A stretch of 64,000 bases of DNA, taken from the NCBI RefSeq assembly GCF_022829725.1, contig NZ_JAKSYG010000073.1, forward strand, positions 62,001-126,000, in the 5' to 3' direction. The position numbers and the translations under genes were made by a program. Below, one piece after another: positions 53,762 through 61,993 of the stretch. The notes beneath the pieces were generated by a model. The model saw nothing but the letters and a program-made list of their open reading frames with translations. It was not told the origin of the DNA and did not search any database. This stretch comes from Methylobacterium sp. E-005 (GTDB lineage: Bacteria > Pseudomonadota > Alphaproteobacteria > Rhizobiales > Beijerinckiaceae). How positions within the stretch are numbered: position 1 is the stretch's first letter; every line of letters starts with the position of its first letter.

Positions 53762-54007
53762 TCAGCGCTCGGCCCGCAGGCTCTTGATGATGCGGCTCGC
53801 GATCTTGCGCACGGCCGCATCGTCCCGCGACTCGCTATCGCCCGTGTCCCAGAGGTGATCCAGGCTGCCGTCGAGCTCGTCCAAGAGTTCCGGATGGCGC
53901 TGGGCCAGGAAGCGGATCGTCCCGAACAGCAGATGCTCGGTCGCCATCTCGCGGCGGCGGGCTTCAACGACCGGGTCGTGGGGCGGTGTGGGGCTGGACT
54001 CTGTCAT
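53762..54007 (-). CDS. Small hypothetical protein (81 aa)
   Basis: The protein starts MTESSPTPPHDPVVEARRRE and contains LLFGTIRFLAQRHPELLDEL and RKIASRIIKSLRAE. It looks like a short all-helical domain. A longer frame exists to 54145. It is convergent with the 62-residue gene and divergent from the DUF2171 gene. No family is recognised. Confidence 0.5.
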   Translation of the reverse strand: MTESSPTPPHDPVVEARRREMATEHLLFGTIRFLAQRHPELLDELDGSLDHLWDTGDSESRDDAAVRKIASRIIKSLRAER

Positions 54008-54129
54008 GCCGGCCCAACGGGCTGGCCGCGCTTCGGTTCGACGCGGCCGGCGCGGTGCGGTGCCGCGGAGCCCGGGTTGGAACGGCACCGAATCGCATCG
54101 GTTGTCGTCGCAATTCAGGGAGGACACCG

Positions 54130-54363
54130 ATGGTCGACGTCGCACAGATCCGGGAACACGCCGAAGTGGTCGGCTCAGACGGAGCCCATGTCGGCACCGT
54201 CGATCACGTCGACAAGGGCGAGATCAAGCTGACCAAGAGCGATGCCGCCTCGGGGGGCCTGCACCACTACATCCCCGTGGATTTCGTGCACTCCGTCAGC
54301 GACGGCAAGGTCCAGCTCGATCGCCCGGCCGCGGAGGTCAAGCGCGAGTGGTCGACCTCCTGA
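54130..54363 (+). CDS. DUF2171 domain protein
   Basis: The 77-residue protein has the typical DUF2171 sequence: IREHAEVVGSDGAHVGTVDH, then IKLTKSDAASGGLHHYIPVD and DGKVQLDRPAAEVKREW. It resembles a PRC-barrel-like small beta fold. The ATG has GGGAGG ahead. DUF2171 proteins are often found with stress genes; their role is unknown. Confidence 0.85.
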   Translation: MVDVAQIREHAEVVGSDGAHVGTVDHVDKGEIKLTKSDAASGGLHHYIPVDFVHSVSDGKVQLDRPAAEVKREWSTS

Positions 54364-54378
54364 CGGGAAACCCGAGGC

Positions 54379-54825
54379 TCAGTGGCGCAGGCCGCCGATC
54401 CAGGCCGTCAGCGGCTCCACGAACGCGGCCCAGGTCCGAGCCCAGACCGTCCCGGTCCGACCGTCATCGGCGGACCTCGTCATGAGCGACGCCACCAACG
54501 CATCCTCGCGCGACTTGCATTCGTCGAGTGCATTGCGCTCATCCCCGGCGCGGCTCTGCCCCGGGGGTTGATGTGCGGAGGCCTCGCGCAGGCAGCGATG
54601 CCAAGCTTGCTCCAGCGCGCGCGGATCGGCCGGATCAGCCGCCGGGCCGGCGCCCGCCACGGTGGGGACCAGTACGAGGCTCACGCACAGGCCGAGGAAC
54701 GCCCCCGGGCGGGTGAGCCCCCGGAGCCTTTCAAGACCCGTCTCACAACGCGCTTCCCCCCGCCGAACCGAGGCTGACGGACAGCGCTTGGGCAACGACA
54801 TGCGCATGCCCGTCCTATGCCCCAT
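54379..54825 (-). CDS. Hypothetical protein with a hydrophobic N-terminal segment
   Basis: The 148-residue frame has a hydrophobic stretch (about 42-58, GAFLGLCVSLVLVPTVAGAG), and then a polar, helical region with two cysteines (HRCLREAS, LDECKSRED). Real starts could be 54807 or later ones that make this a signal peptide. It probably is an exported protein. It is convergent with DUF2171. Confidence 0.5.
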   Translation of the reverse strand: MGHRTGMRMSLPKRCPSASVRRGEARCETGLERLRGLTRPGAFLGLCVSLVLVPTVAGAGPAADPADPRALEQAWHRCLREASAHQPPGQSRAGDERNALDECKSREDALVASLMTRSADDGRTGTVWARTWAAFVEPLTAWIGGLRH

Positions 54826-54898
54826 GGCCGGACGTTCTGGAAAGAACGGATCGGCAACAGTAGGGCGCGTTCGGCGCCGCCGGGTTCACAAGGTGGGG

Positions 54899-55657
54899 TC
54901 ACATGCCACGACCCGGCCGAGCCATCCGGCAGGTGTGGTCCATGAGCTCCTCCGCGCTCGCATCCGGCATCCTGTAGGCCAGGACGATCATGCCGGCCGC
55001 AGGGTCGTCGGGATCGGCCGACACCGCCGCGAAGCTCGCATCGTGCAGGTTGCCCTGCCAGCCCGGGACGCCGGCCAGCGCCGCGAAGGGATTGAATGTT
55101 GCGACGGCATCCGCCGGCACCCGCACGGCGAGGTACCGATCCTCTTCCAACGGCACGGGAAACGGCGCCCAGCGCTCGCCCACGGCGGGGTCCTGCGCCT
55201 TCAGCGCCGCCATGACGCCGCGCCGCATGCAATCGAGATGGATATGCAGCTGGTCCTGGCTGCGGCCGCCGACGGAATTGACCTCCAGGCCCACCGCGGC
55301 GACCGGCAGGCGGCCCTGGAGCACGTCCGATACGAAGTGCCGCGCGTCGAGCGCCGCCCGCCAGTAGGCAGCGCCGCGGGGCCCCTGGAGCACGGGCGCC
55401 TCGATCCCCGAGACGCTGTCGGTGGGCATCACGACCGTGTGGGTCGGATGACCCGGCGCGCGCAGAACCGCGGTGCCCGGCCGGGTGGCGTCGCCGAGAT
55501 CGACGGACAGGCAAGGGAAGCTCCGGCCGGCGGCCTTCTTGGCGAGGACGCAACCCTGCAGGGCGACCCAAAGCACGTCCCGCACCGGATTGGCCGCGTC
55601 GGCCCCTGAGCCCGGCGTGAAGGCCAGCAGCGTCGCGACGACCAGCATACGGCGCAT
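54899..55657 (-). CDS. cdh: CDP-diacylglycerol diphosphatase (Cdh-like)
   Basis: The 252-residue protein has a signal-like hydrophobic start (4-17, GADAANPV) and the CDH signature SQDQLHIHLDCM near 155-166, with the HxH of the HIT superfamily. VNSVGGRSQDQ and the C-terminal EELMDHTCRMA also match. It cleaves CDP-diacylglycerol to phosphatidate and CMP at the membrane. The start at 55657 was chosen over 55714 because the hydrophobic segment follows directly. Confidence 0.85.
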   Translation of the reverse strand: MRRMLVVATLLAFTPGSGADAANPVRDVLWVALQGCVLAKKAAGRSFPCLSVDLGDATRPGTAVLRAPGHPTHTVVMPTDSVSGIEAPVLQGPRGAAYWRAALDARHFVSDVLQGRLPVAAVGLEVNSVGGRSQDQLHIHLDCMRRGVMAALKAQDPAVGERWAPFPVPLEEDRYLAVRVPADAVATFNPFAALAGVPGWQGNLHDASFAAVSADPDDPAAGMIVLAYRMPDASAEELMDHTCRMARPGRGM

Positions 55658-55747
55658 GAAAAGGCTTTCCGATCCGCATCGGCCGTTAAGCGACAGGCAA
55701 CGGCTGGCAGACACTGTATGCTTGAGCCGTCAGCACAAGGTTACGGA

Positions 55748-56134
55748 ATGTCGATGCTTCAAACCGACTCGCGGCGGCTCGGCCTGATCCGCCTCGCGGC
55801 CTGGATCCTGGTGGCCGCCATCATCGCCATCACCCTCGTGCCGATCGGCCTCCGGCCGGTGGTGACCGCCAACCCGAGCCTTGAGCGGATCGCCGCCTAC
55901 GCGCTCACCGGACTGCTGATGATGGTGGGCTACAGGCGGTATTGGCTCCAGATCCTGATCGGCAGCGTCCTCCTGGCCGGTGGGCTCGAGGCGGCACAAA
56001 CCCTGACCAGCACACGCCACGGCCGGTTCGATGACTTTCTGGTCAAGGCGGGTGCCGCGCTGGCCGGTGCGGTCGCGGGCCTCGTGGTGGCGACCCTGGC
56101 CAGCCGGCGGTCGACGCAACTGGCTGATCGATAG
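55748..56134 (+). CDS. VanZ-like membrane protein
   Basis: The 128-residue protein has four helices, with the VanZ-like features RLAAWILVAAIIAITLVPIG at the start and GGLEAAQTLTSTRHGRFDDFLVKAG (EAxQ...R...DxxxN-type motif, here DDFLVKAG). VanZ-like proteins are small inner-membrane proteins linked to envelope stress. The start ATG at 55748 is followed by a second ATG at 55754. It is divergent from the Cdh gene. Confidence 0.7.
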   Translation: MSMLQTDSRRLGLIRLAAWILVAAIIAITLVPIGLRPVVTANPSLERIAAYALTGLLMMVGYRRYWLQILIGSVLLAGGLEAAQTLTSTRHGRFDDFLVKAGAALAGAVAGLVVATLASRRSTQLADR

Positions 56135-56291
56135 GGGCCTGTTTATCGTCAGTCGAGCCGACCGGCGAACACAGCAACCCGTAGTAAAGACAGCCGCTTC
56201 CAGGCGCCGTGGTTCGGCTCGATACGGAAACCGCCGATTTGCCCGCGCATTATCCCCCGGGGATGTGTTGGGGCATGCACGCGAGGGTTTC

Positions 56292-56594
56292 ATGTTCGGC
56301 ACGGCCAAGCTCACGGGACGGTTCTGGTTTCGCAAGACGTGGACGGGCAAGCTGATCCTGCTCGTCGAAGAGGAGAAGCCGCGGTGGTTGAGCCGCAGCG
56401 GCCTGACCAAGCTGCGCTGGCGCGATGCGCGCCTGCTCGATCTCGCGGAGGCGCCGATGCGCGCCCTGATGACCCTCGAACGGACCAATCGGGCCGATTA
56501 CGGCGGCGGCACCGGGCGGATGCTCCCTACGGAGGTCCTCCCCGGAACACGGAGCGCCATCGTCGCGCCGCACGGACGGGCGGTCAGCGCCTGA
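56292..56594 (+). CDS. Small hypothetical protein (100 aa)
   Basis: The protein begins MFGTAKLTGRFWFRKTWTGK and continues LILLVEEEKPRWLSRSGLTK, WRDARLLDLAEAPMRALMTL. It is basic and looks like a small beta-rich domain. The ATG at 56292 has a weak GAGGG ahead. No family is recognised. Confidence 0.5.
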   Translation: MFGTAKLTGRFWFRKTWTGKLILLVEEEKPRWLSRSGLTKLRWRDARLLDLAEAPMRALMTLERTNRADYGGGTGRMLPTEVLPGTRSAIVAPHGRAVSA

Positions 56595-56928
56595 GGGAGC
56601 CGCAGAGCGCCGCACCGCATCGCGCGATAGATGGCAGCGCTGCGGCCCCTGCTGGACCGGGTACAGGCTTGGATGACCCTGCAGGCTGGTCGATCGACGG
56701 GTCCCGGCTCCAGCACCCATGGCTTCGCGTCCCCGCGGCTACGATGCCGGGGCGGTGCGCTACCATGTAACTGAACGTCTCCAACGCCGGCGCGACACTT
56801 AATCTATGTTGGTATCTGTCGAACAACCGGTAGATAATGACCAAGATTGGTTAGATCTGATCAGATAAGGCCTTGACTACCAGCAAGGAACGCCACGTTC
56901 ATGGCGCATTCCCGCGAGAGAGGCGTCG
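56595..56928. promoter_or_regulatory. Intergenic region upstream of the MucR homologue
   Basis: No gene is supported in 334 bases. The part from about 56790 to 56880 is AT-rich and includes a 12-base palindrome (ATCTGATCAGAT, 56855-56866) within TTAG...ATAAGG. MucR-type proteins bind AT-rich sites with little sequence rigidity and repress their own genes, so this is a plausible autoregulatory region. Confidence 0.5.
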
Positions 56929-57459
56929 ATGGAAGACAACACATCAATCCCGAACCAGGACTCGGTCGATTTCGTGGAGTTGACCGCCGACATCGTCTCG
57001 GCTTACGTCGCCAACAACTCCGTTCCCATGCCTGATCTGCCGTCGCTTCTGTCCGGCGTCCATGCTGCGCTGGCCGGGCTCGGGCAGAGCTCGGCACCTG
57101 CGGAGCCGGACTTCAAGAAGGCGACACCCGCGCAGATCAAGAAGTCGATTACGCCGGACGCGCTGATCAGCTTCATCGACGGCAAACCGTACAAGACCCT
57201 CAAGCGGCACCTGACCGGCAACGGCATGTCGATCGAGCAGTACCGGCAGCGCTACGGTCTACCGCCCGATTACCCGACCACGGCCTCCAGCTACTCGGCG
57301 ATGCGTGCCGAATTCGCCCGCAACGCCGGCCTTGGCCACAAGCGCCGGAGCCCGGCCGCGAAGAGCGCCGCCGCATCGGAGACGGTGAGCCAGGCGCCGG
57401 AGCGGAGTGCGGACGCCGCCAAGCCGACCAAGGGTCGCAAGAAGAAGGCCGAGGCGTAA
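56929..57459 (+). CDS. MucR/Ros-family regulator without zinc ligands
   Basis: The 176-residue protein follows MucR: SVDFVELTADIVSAYVANN at the N-terminus, then KKSITPDALISFIDGKPYKT, LKRHL and YRQRYGLPPDYPTTASSYS. The Cys of the zinc finger is Ser81 and the second His is lost; only His94 remains. Zinc-free relatives that still bind DNA are known in rhizobia. The C-terminal tail (about 140-176) is Lys/Ala-rich, unlike short MucR proteins, and could strengthen DNA binding. Confidence 0.9.
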   Translation: MEDNTSIPNQDSVDFVELTADIVSAYVANNSVPMPDLPSLLSGVHAALAGLGQSSAPAEPDFKKATPAQIKKSITPDALISFIDGKPYKTLKRHLTGNGMSIEQYRQRYGLPPDYPTTASSYSAMRAEFARNAGLGHKRRSPAAKSAAASETVSQAPERSADAAKPTKGRKKKAEA

Positions 57460-57561
57460 GCTTCGAGGCCTGCGCTCCCGCGGATCCTGGACGCCGTGCG
57501 CGCCCGGGCCGGAACGACGCGTCCGGCCAGCCGTTGCGTCCGAACCAGTTCGGAGTCGACC

Positions 57562-57816
57562 TTGAACCGATCGATCCTCGCCCGTCTCGTCGCCGCCGCG
57601 ACCATCGCCGGGCTCCCGACCGCAGCCTGGCCGCAGGATCGCACCGGGGCCGAGCCCAGGGCCGAGACGGCGGGCAAGCCCGCGGCCGATACCCGCGATC
57701 CCGGCAAGACGGCCACGGAAGCCGTTACCAACCCCGCCTCCGTGCCGCCGACCGAAGGCGCCGTCGGCAGCGGCAAGCCGCCAGCGGCCGGCACGCCCCC
57801 CACCACGGCCCGGTAG
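57562..57816 (+). CDS. Small exported, disordered protein
   Basis: The 84-residue product starts at TTG 57562, with GGAG ahead, or in the same frame at 57496. The signal peptide is plausible (ILARLVAAATIAGLPTAAWP). The mature part is Pro/Ala/Thr-rich and lacks any fold. It resembles the exported protein at 53142 in composition. No family is recognised. Confidence 0.5.
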   Translation: MNRSILARLVAAATIAGLPTAAWPQDRTGAEPRAETAGKPAADTRDPGKTATEAVTNPASVPPTEGAVGSGKPPAAGTPPTTAR

Positions 57817-57925
57817 ATCGTCCGGTCGCGGCCGGGGCGATGGCTTCGTTCACAGGCGAACCATCGCGGCCGTCGCGCGTCTGACCGGTGCGGCCAAGTA
57901 TCGACCGCGGGGTGAGCAGGGCCGG

Positions 57926-58960
57926 ATGATATCGCACGAACGGGTCGCAGACGCCGAACCCCGGTCCGCTGACAGCGAACCGGGGGCGACCCATCCCCGG
58001 CTGCGCCGCCTCGTTCTGGGGATCGCCGCGCCCGATCCCCGCCTCTGGGCCCTAAGCTTCGCGATCATCGGACTCGATGCCGCCTGGATGCGGGCGATCC
58101 ACATGGCGGCCGCTCCGATGGGATTCGCCGTGGCGGCCGCAATCGTGGTCGTCCTGCTCTTCGCCGCCGCGTGCCTCGCCACGGTGAAATCGGATCCGCC
58201 CCTGCGCGGCATGGCGCTGGCCAGCGCCTACCTGATCACCTTCACGGTCCCGGTCGCGGTGCTGCACGTCCTGGCCGCCGGTCTTGGGCTGCCCTTCGTC
58301 GATGACGCGCTGGCCCGGTTCGAGGCCGGGCTCGGCTTCGACTGGACTGCCCATGTGGCGTTCCTGGCGCGGCATCCCACCCTGTCGTGGTGGCTCGCCC
58401 TCGCCTATCATTCCAGCGGCCCGCAGGTCGGCATCGTGGTCATCGCGCTGAGCGCGACCCGCCGGCTCGGGCGGCTGTGGGCCTATACGCGCCTGTTCTC
58501 CGTCACGTTGCTCTGCGTGATCGTCATCGCCTCCCTGCTGCCGGCCCTGGGGCCCTATGCCCATTACGCGCCGCGCCGCGTCCCGTCCGAGCACCTGGAG
58601 ACGGTCGGGGCACTCTGGCATCTGGAGCCGGTGGCGCGGCTGCGGGCGGGCACGCTGGACACGCTGGCGCTCGGCGACCTGCGGGGGCTGGCCACCTTCC
58701 CGTCCTTCCACGTGTGCCTCGCGATCCTGACGGCCTGGGCGCTGGCGCCGCTACCCCTCCTTGGCCCGCTCGCGATCCTCCTCAACGCCGCCGTGATCGT
58801 GGCCACGCTGAGCGCGGGCGGCCACTACCTGCCTGATGTGCTGGCCGGGGCGGTTCTGGCGGTGGGGGCCCTGACGATCCGGGCACGGACCCGGCAGCGC
58901 ACCCCGGCGGCGGCCCCGGCCAGCCCGGTCGCCGGAACGATCAGCCCGGCCGACGCCTGA
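57926..58960 (+). CDS. PAP2-type membrane phosphatase (inositolphosphotransferase-like)
   Basis: The 344-residue membrane protein has about eight helices. The PAP2 active-site parts are FPSFHVCLA near 257 and GGHYLPDVLAGA near 297, which carry the two His. The YHSSGPQVG segment also fits the PAP2_3/Aur1 group. Such enzymes dephosphorylate lipid phosphates or transfer head groups. The N-terminal 25 residues are polar. It stands alone upstream of the SDR gene. Confidence 0.85.
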   Translation: MISHERVADAEPRSADSEPGATHPRLRRLVLGIAAPDPRLWALSFAIIGLDAAWMRAIHMAAAPMGFAVAAAIVVVLLFAAACLATVKSDPPLRGMALASAYLITFTVPVAVLHVLAAGLGLPFVDDALARFEAGLGFDWTAHVAFLARHPTLSWWLALAYHSSGPQVGIVVIALSATRRLGRLWAYTRLFSVTLLCVIVIASLLPALGPYAHYAPRRVPSEHLETVGALWHLEPVARLRAGTLDTLALGDLRGLATFPSFHVCLAILTAWALAPLPLLGPLAILLNAAVIVATLSAGGHYLPDVLAGAVLAVGALTIRARTRQRTPAAAPASPVAGTISPADA

Positions 58961-59022
58961 GCGCGGGCCGCGAACCACCCGGAAGCCTATGGATTAGCTC
59001 TGCAACGGAGACCCGACAGGCC

Positions 59023-59952
59023 ATGCCCGAAACCCGCTGGACGCCGAGCGCCATGACGAGCCAAGCGGGGCAGCTGGCGGTCGTGACCGGCGCCACGAGC
59101 GGGATCGGCTACGAGGCCGCCCTCGCCCTGGCGGGGGCCGGGGCCGAATTGGTGCTCGCCGCCCGCAATGTCGCGAAGGCCGAACGCGCCATGGCGTCGA
59201 TCCGGCGCCGGCACCCCAGCGCACGCCTTTCCGCCTACCCCCTCGACACCGCCCGTATCGCCTCCGTCCGGGCCTTCGGCGAACGGTGGCGGTCCGAGGG
59301 GCGGCCGGTCGACATCCTGCTGCTCAATGCCGGCATCGCCAGCGTGCCCCGCCGCGAGGAGACCGAGGACGGCTTCGAGCGCCAGCTCGGCACCAACTAT
59401 CTCGGCCATTTTGCCCTGACGGGGCTGCTCCTGCCCTTCGTGCCACGCCGGCCCACGTCCCGGATCGTCCCCGTGGCGAGCTTGGCCCACCGGTCAGGGC
59501 GGATCCATTTCGATGACCTGCAGCTCCAGCGCCCCTACGGCCCACAGAAGGCCTACCGGCAGTCGAAGCTCGCGATGCTGATGTTCGGGCTCGAACTCGA
59601 CCGGCGGCTGCGGGCGGCGGGCGCGCCGATCCGGTCGATCCCGGTCCATCCCGGCGTGGCCCGGACCGACGTCGTCCGGCGCGGCGACCGGGCGGGACCG
59701 ATCCAGCGGATCGCCGGGCACGCGATCTTCTCGGTGATCGGCCAGTCCGCCGCCGACGGGGCGCTGCCGCTCCTCTACGCCGCAACAGCGCCGGAGGCCG
59801 AGGGCGGCGCCTATTATGGGCCGGACGGGATCTGGGAACTCCGGGGCCATCCGACCCGCGCCGACATCGCCGCGCAGGCTCAGGATATCGCGGCGGCGGA
59901 GCAGCTCTGGTCGGTGTCCGAGACGCTGACCGGGATCGCCTGCACGATCTGA
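59023..59952 (+). CDS. Short-chain dehydrogenase/reductase
   Basis: The 309-residue oxidoreductase has the NADP site VVTGATSGIGYEAALALAGA (about 20-39), LLLNAGIA near 104, a Ser in VPVASLAH, and YRQSK with catalytic Tyr and Lys. It resembles retinol-dehydrogenase-like SDRs. A second start (ATG 59053) would remove the first ten residues. The substrate is unknown. Confidence 0.88.
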   Translation: MPETRWTPSAMTSQAGQLAVVTGATSGIGYEAALALAGAGAELVLAARNVAKAERAMASIRRRHPSARLSAYPLDTARIASVRAFGERWRSEGRPVDILLLNAGIASVPRREETEDGFERQLGTNYLGHFALTGLLLPFVPRRPTSRIVPVASLAHRSGRIHFDDLQLQRPYGPQKAYRQSKLAMLMFGLELDRRLRAAGAPIRSIPVHPGVARTDVVRRGDRAGPIQRIAGHAIFSVIGQSAADGALPLLYAATAPEAEGGAYYGPDGIWELRGHPTRADIAAQAQDIAAAEQLWSVSETLTGIACTI

Positions 59953-60004
59953 CCGGATACCCGCCCCGCTTGCCCGCCGCGACGCCCCTCCATAGGTCCC
60001 CCCG

Positions 60005-61480
60005 ATGACGGCTTTTCCCTTCGACAACAGCTACGCCCGCCTGCCGGAGCGCTTCTACGCGCGCCGCCAACCGACGCCCGTGACGGCCCCCCGCCTGATC
60101 CGGCTGAATCGAGGGCTCGCCGACGAGCTCGGCCTCGACCCGGACTGGCTGTCCGGCCCCGAAGGCATCGCGGCGCTGGCGGGCAATGCGAATCCGGTCG
60201 GCGCCGACCCGATCGCCGCCGCCTATGCCGGGCATCAGTTCGGGCAGTTCGTGCCGCAGCTCGGCGACGGTCGCGCGGTGCTGCTCGGCGAGGTGATCGA
60301 CCGGCACGGTATCCGCCGCGACATCCAGCTCAAGGGCTCCGGACCGACCCCGTTTTCCCGGCGCGGCGATGGGCGGGCGGCGCTGGGGCCGGTGCTGCGC
60401 GAGTATCTCGTCAGCGAGGCCATGGCGGCACTAGGCATCCCGACCACCCGGGCGCTCGCCGCAATCGCCACCGGCGAACCGGTGATCCGCGAGACCGTGC
60501 TGCCCGGCGCGGTTCTCACCCGGGTCGCGGCGAGCCATATCCGGGTTGGCACCTTCCAGTTCTTCGCGGCCCGCGAGGACGTCGAAGCCCTGCGGGCGCT
60601 CGCCGATCACGTCGTGGCCCGGCACTACCCGGCGGCCGCGCAGGCCGAGCATCCCTATCGGGCGCTGCTCGAGGCCGTCGTCGCCGCCCAGGCCGAGCTG
60701 GTGGCGCGCTGGCTGCTCGTGGGCTTCGTCCACGGCGTGATGAACACCGACAACATGGCGGTGGCCGGCGAGACGATCGATTACGGCCCCTGCGCCTTCC
60801 TCGACGTCTACGATCCCCGCACCGTCTACAGCTCCATCGACCGGACCGGCCGCTACGCCTACGGCCAGCAGCCGCGCATCGCGCTCTGGAATCTCACCCG
60901 GTTCGCCGAAACCCTGCTGCCGCTGCTCGCCGATGACGAGACCCAGTCGGTCGCCGCCGCCGAGGCCGCACTCGCCGGCTACGCCCCGCGCTTCGAGGCC
61001 GCCTATCAGGGTGGCCTCAATCGCAAGATCGGCCTGGGCGCGGTCCGGGAGGGAGATCCCGCGCTGGTGGGCGACCTCCTGAAGCGGATGGCCGAGAACC
61101 AGGCCGACTTCACCCTGACCTTCCGCGCCCTCTGCGGAGCCGCGGAGGGGCCGGAGGGCGACGGGGCCGTGCGCGACCTGTTCGTCGACCCGACCGCCTA
61201 CGACGGCTGGGCCGCCGGCTGGCGGGCGCGCCTCGCCGCCGAGGGCCAGGATCCGGCCGAAACCGCCGCCGGGATGCGGAATGTCAATCCGGCCTTCATC
61301 CCGCGCAACCATCAGGTCGAGGCGATGATCGCGGCGGCCGTGGAGCACGACGATTTCGGCCCGTTCGAGACCCTCCTCACCGTCCTGGCGCGACCCTACG
61401 CCGACCAGCCGGAATACGCCCGCTACGCGCAGGCGCCGGAGGGCGGCGGGGTCGGCTACCGGACCTTCTGCGGCACGTGA
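60005..61480 (+). CDS. selO: SelO-family protein adenylyltransferase
   Basis: The 491-residue pseudokinase-fold enzyme attaches AMP to proteins and protects against oxidative stress. The family motifs are all present: AAAYAGHQFGQFVPQLGDGRA, IQLKGSGPTPFSRRGDGRAA, LREYLVSEAMAALGIPTTRA, and VHGVMNTDNMAV with the metal ligands. IPRNHQVEAMI near the end is typical. There is no selenocysteine-type C-terminus, as expected for bacteria. Confidence 0.95.
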   Translation: MTAFPFDNSYARLPERFYARRQPTPVTAPRLIRLNRGLADELGLDPDWLSGPEGIAALAGNANPVGADPIAAAYAGHQFGQFVPQLGDGRAVLLGEVIDRHGIRRDIQLKGSGPTPFSRRGDGRAALGPVLREYLVSEAMAALGIPTTRALAAIATGEPVIRETVLPGAVLTRVAASHIRVGTFQFFAAREDVEALRALADHVVARHYPAAAQAEHPYRALLEAVVAAQAELVARWLLVGFVHGVMNTDNMAVAGETIDYGPCAFLDVYDPRTVYSSIDRTGRYAYGQQPRIALWNLTRFAETLLPLLADDETQSVAAAEAALAGYAPRFEAAYQGGLNRKIGLGAVREGDPALVGDLLKRMAENQADFTLTFRALCGAAEGPEGDGAVRDLFVDPTAYDGWAAGWRARLAAEGQDPAETAAGMRNVNPAFIPRNHQVEAMIAAAVEHDDFGPFETLLTVLARPYADQPEYARYAQAPEGGGVGYRTFCGT

Positions 61481-61487
61481 TGCGTGC

Positions 61488-61703
61488 TCACGCCTGCGGC
61501 CAGGTGTAGATCTCGTGCACGGAGCCCTCGGCGCGGAACCAATGCACCCGCGTCGCCGGATTGAACCCGTGATCTCGATACGAGGTCGCGATCACCGACA
61601 CGAGGGAAGCCGCCAGCGACCGATCCTGGATGTCGTAGGCCAGGAGGAGCGGCGCGCGCCCATGGTCATGGGCAAGATCACGGACGAAGATCGAATACGA
61701 CAT
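61488..61703 (-). CDS. Small hypothetical protein (71 aa)
   Basis: The protein starts MSYSIFVRDLAHDHGRAPLL and contains LAYDIQDRSLAASLVSVIATSY and TRVHWFRAEGSVHEIYTWP. The beta/alpha alternation suggests a small folded domain. It converges with selO, with 7 bases between the stops. No family is recognised. Confidence 0.55.
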   Translation of the reverse strand: MSYSIFVRDLAHDHGRAPLLLAYDIQDRSLAASLVSVIATSYRDHGFNPATRVHWFRAEGSVHEIYTWPQA

Positions 61704-61810
61704 GTGTCTGACTCGGCCCCATCTGAAGCAACCTGCACGTGTACATATCTTCAGGATCGCCGGGGTTCAGCGCAAGTTCGTGTCAAGGTTAAGGGAAGTT
61801 AATAAGATTT

Positions 61811-61832
61811 CGAAGACTTGATAGAGTCTTCG
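61811..61832. promoter_or_regulatory. Inverted repeat CGAAGACT-N6-AGTCTTCG
   Basis: Perfect 8-base arms at 61811-61818 and 61825-61832 flank TGATAG. The site is in the 290-base gap between the divergent hypothetical gene and the osmoprotectant-binding gene. A hexamer-spaced repeat suits a dimeric regulator. A hairpin in a leader RNA is the alternative. The rest of the gap is AT-richer (61735-61815), with no supported gene. Confidence 0.5.
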
Positions 61833-61993
61833 CCAACCTGTTCCCCGGTTACGGAGCGGCCATGATGCTGCACACGCGAGGCGGCATCGTGACCCCGTAA
61901 GCCGACTGGACGGCGGCAGCGCCATCTCCGATCCTCTTTGACCCGCCGGACGCGGCAGGTCGCCTGCGCCGCGGGGAAAGGAGTTCCTGAACG

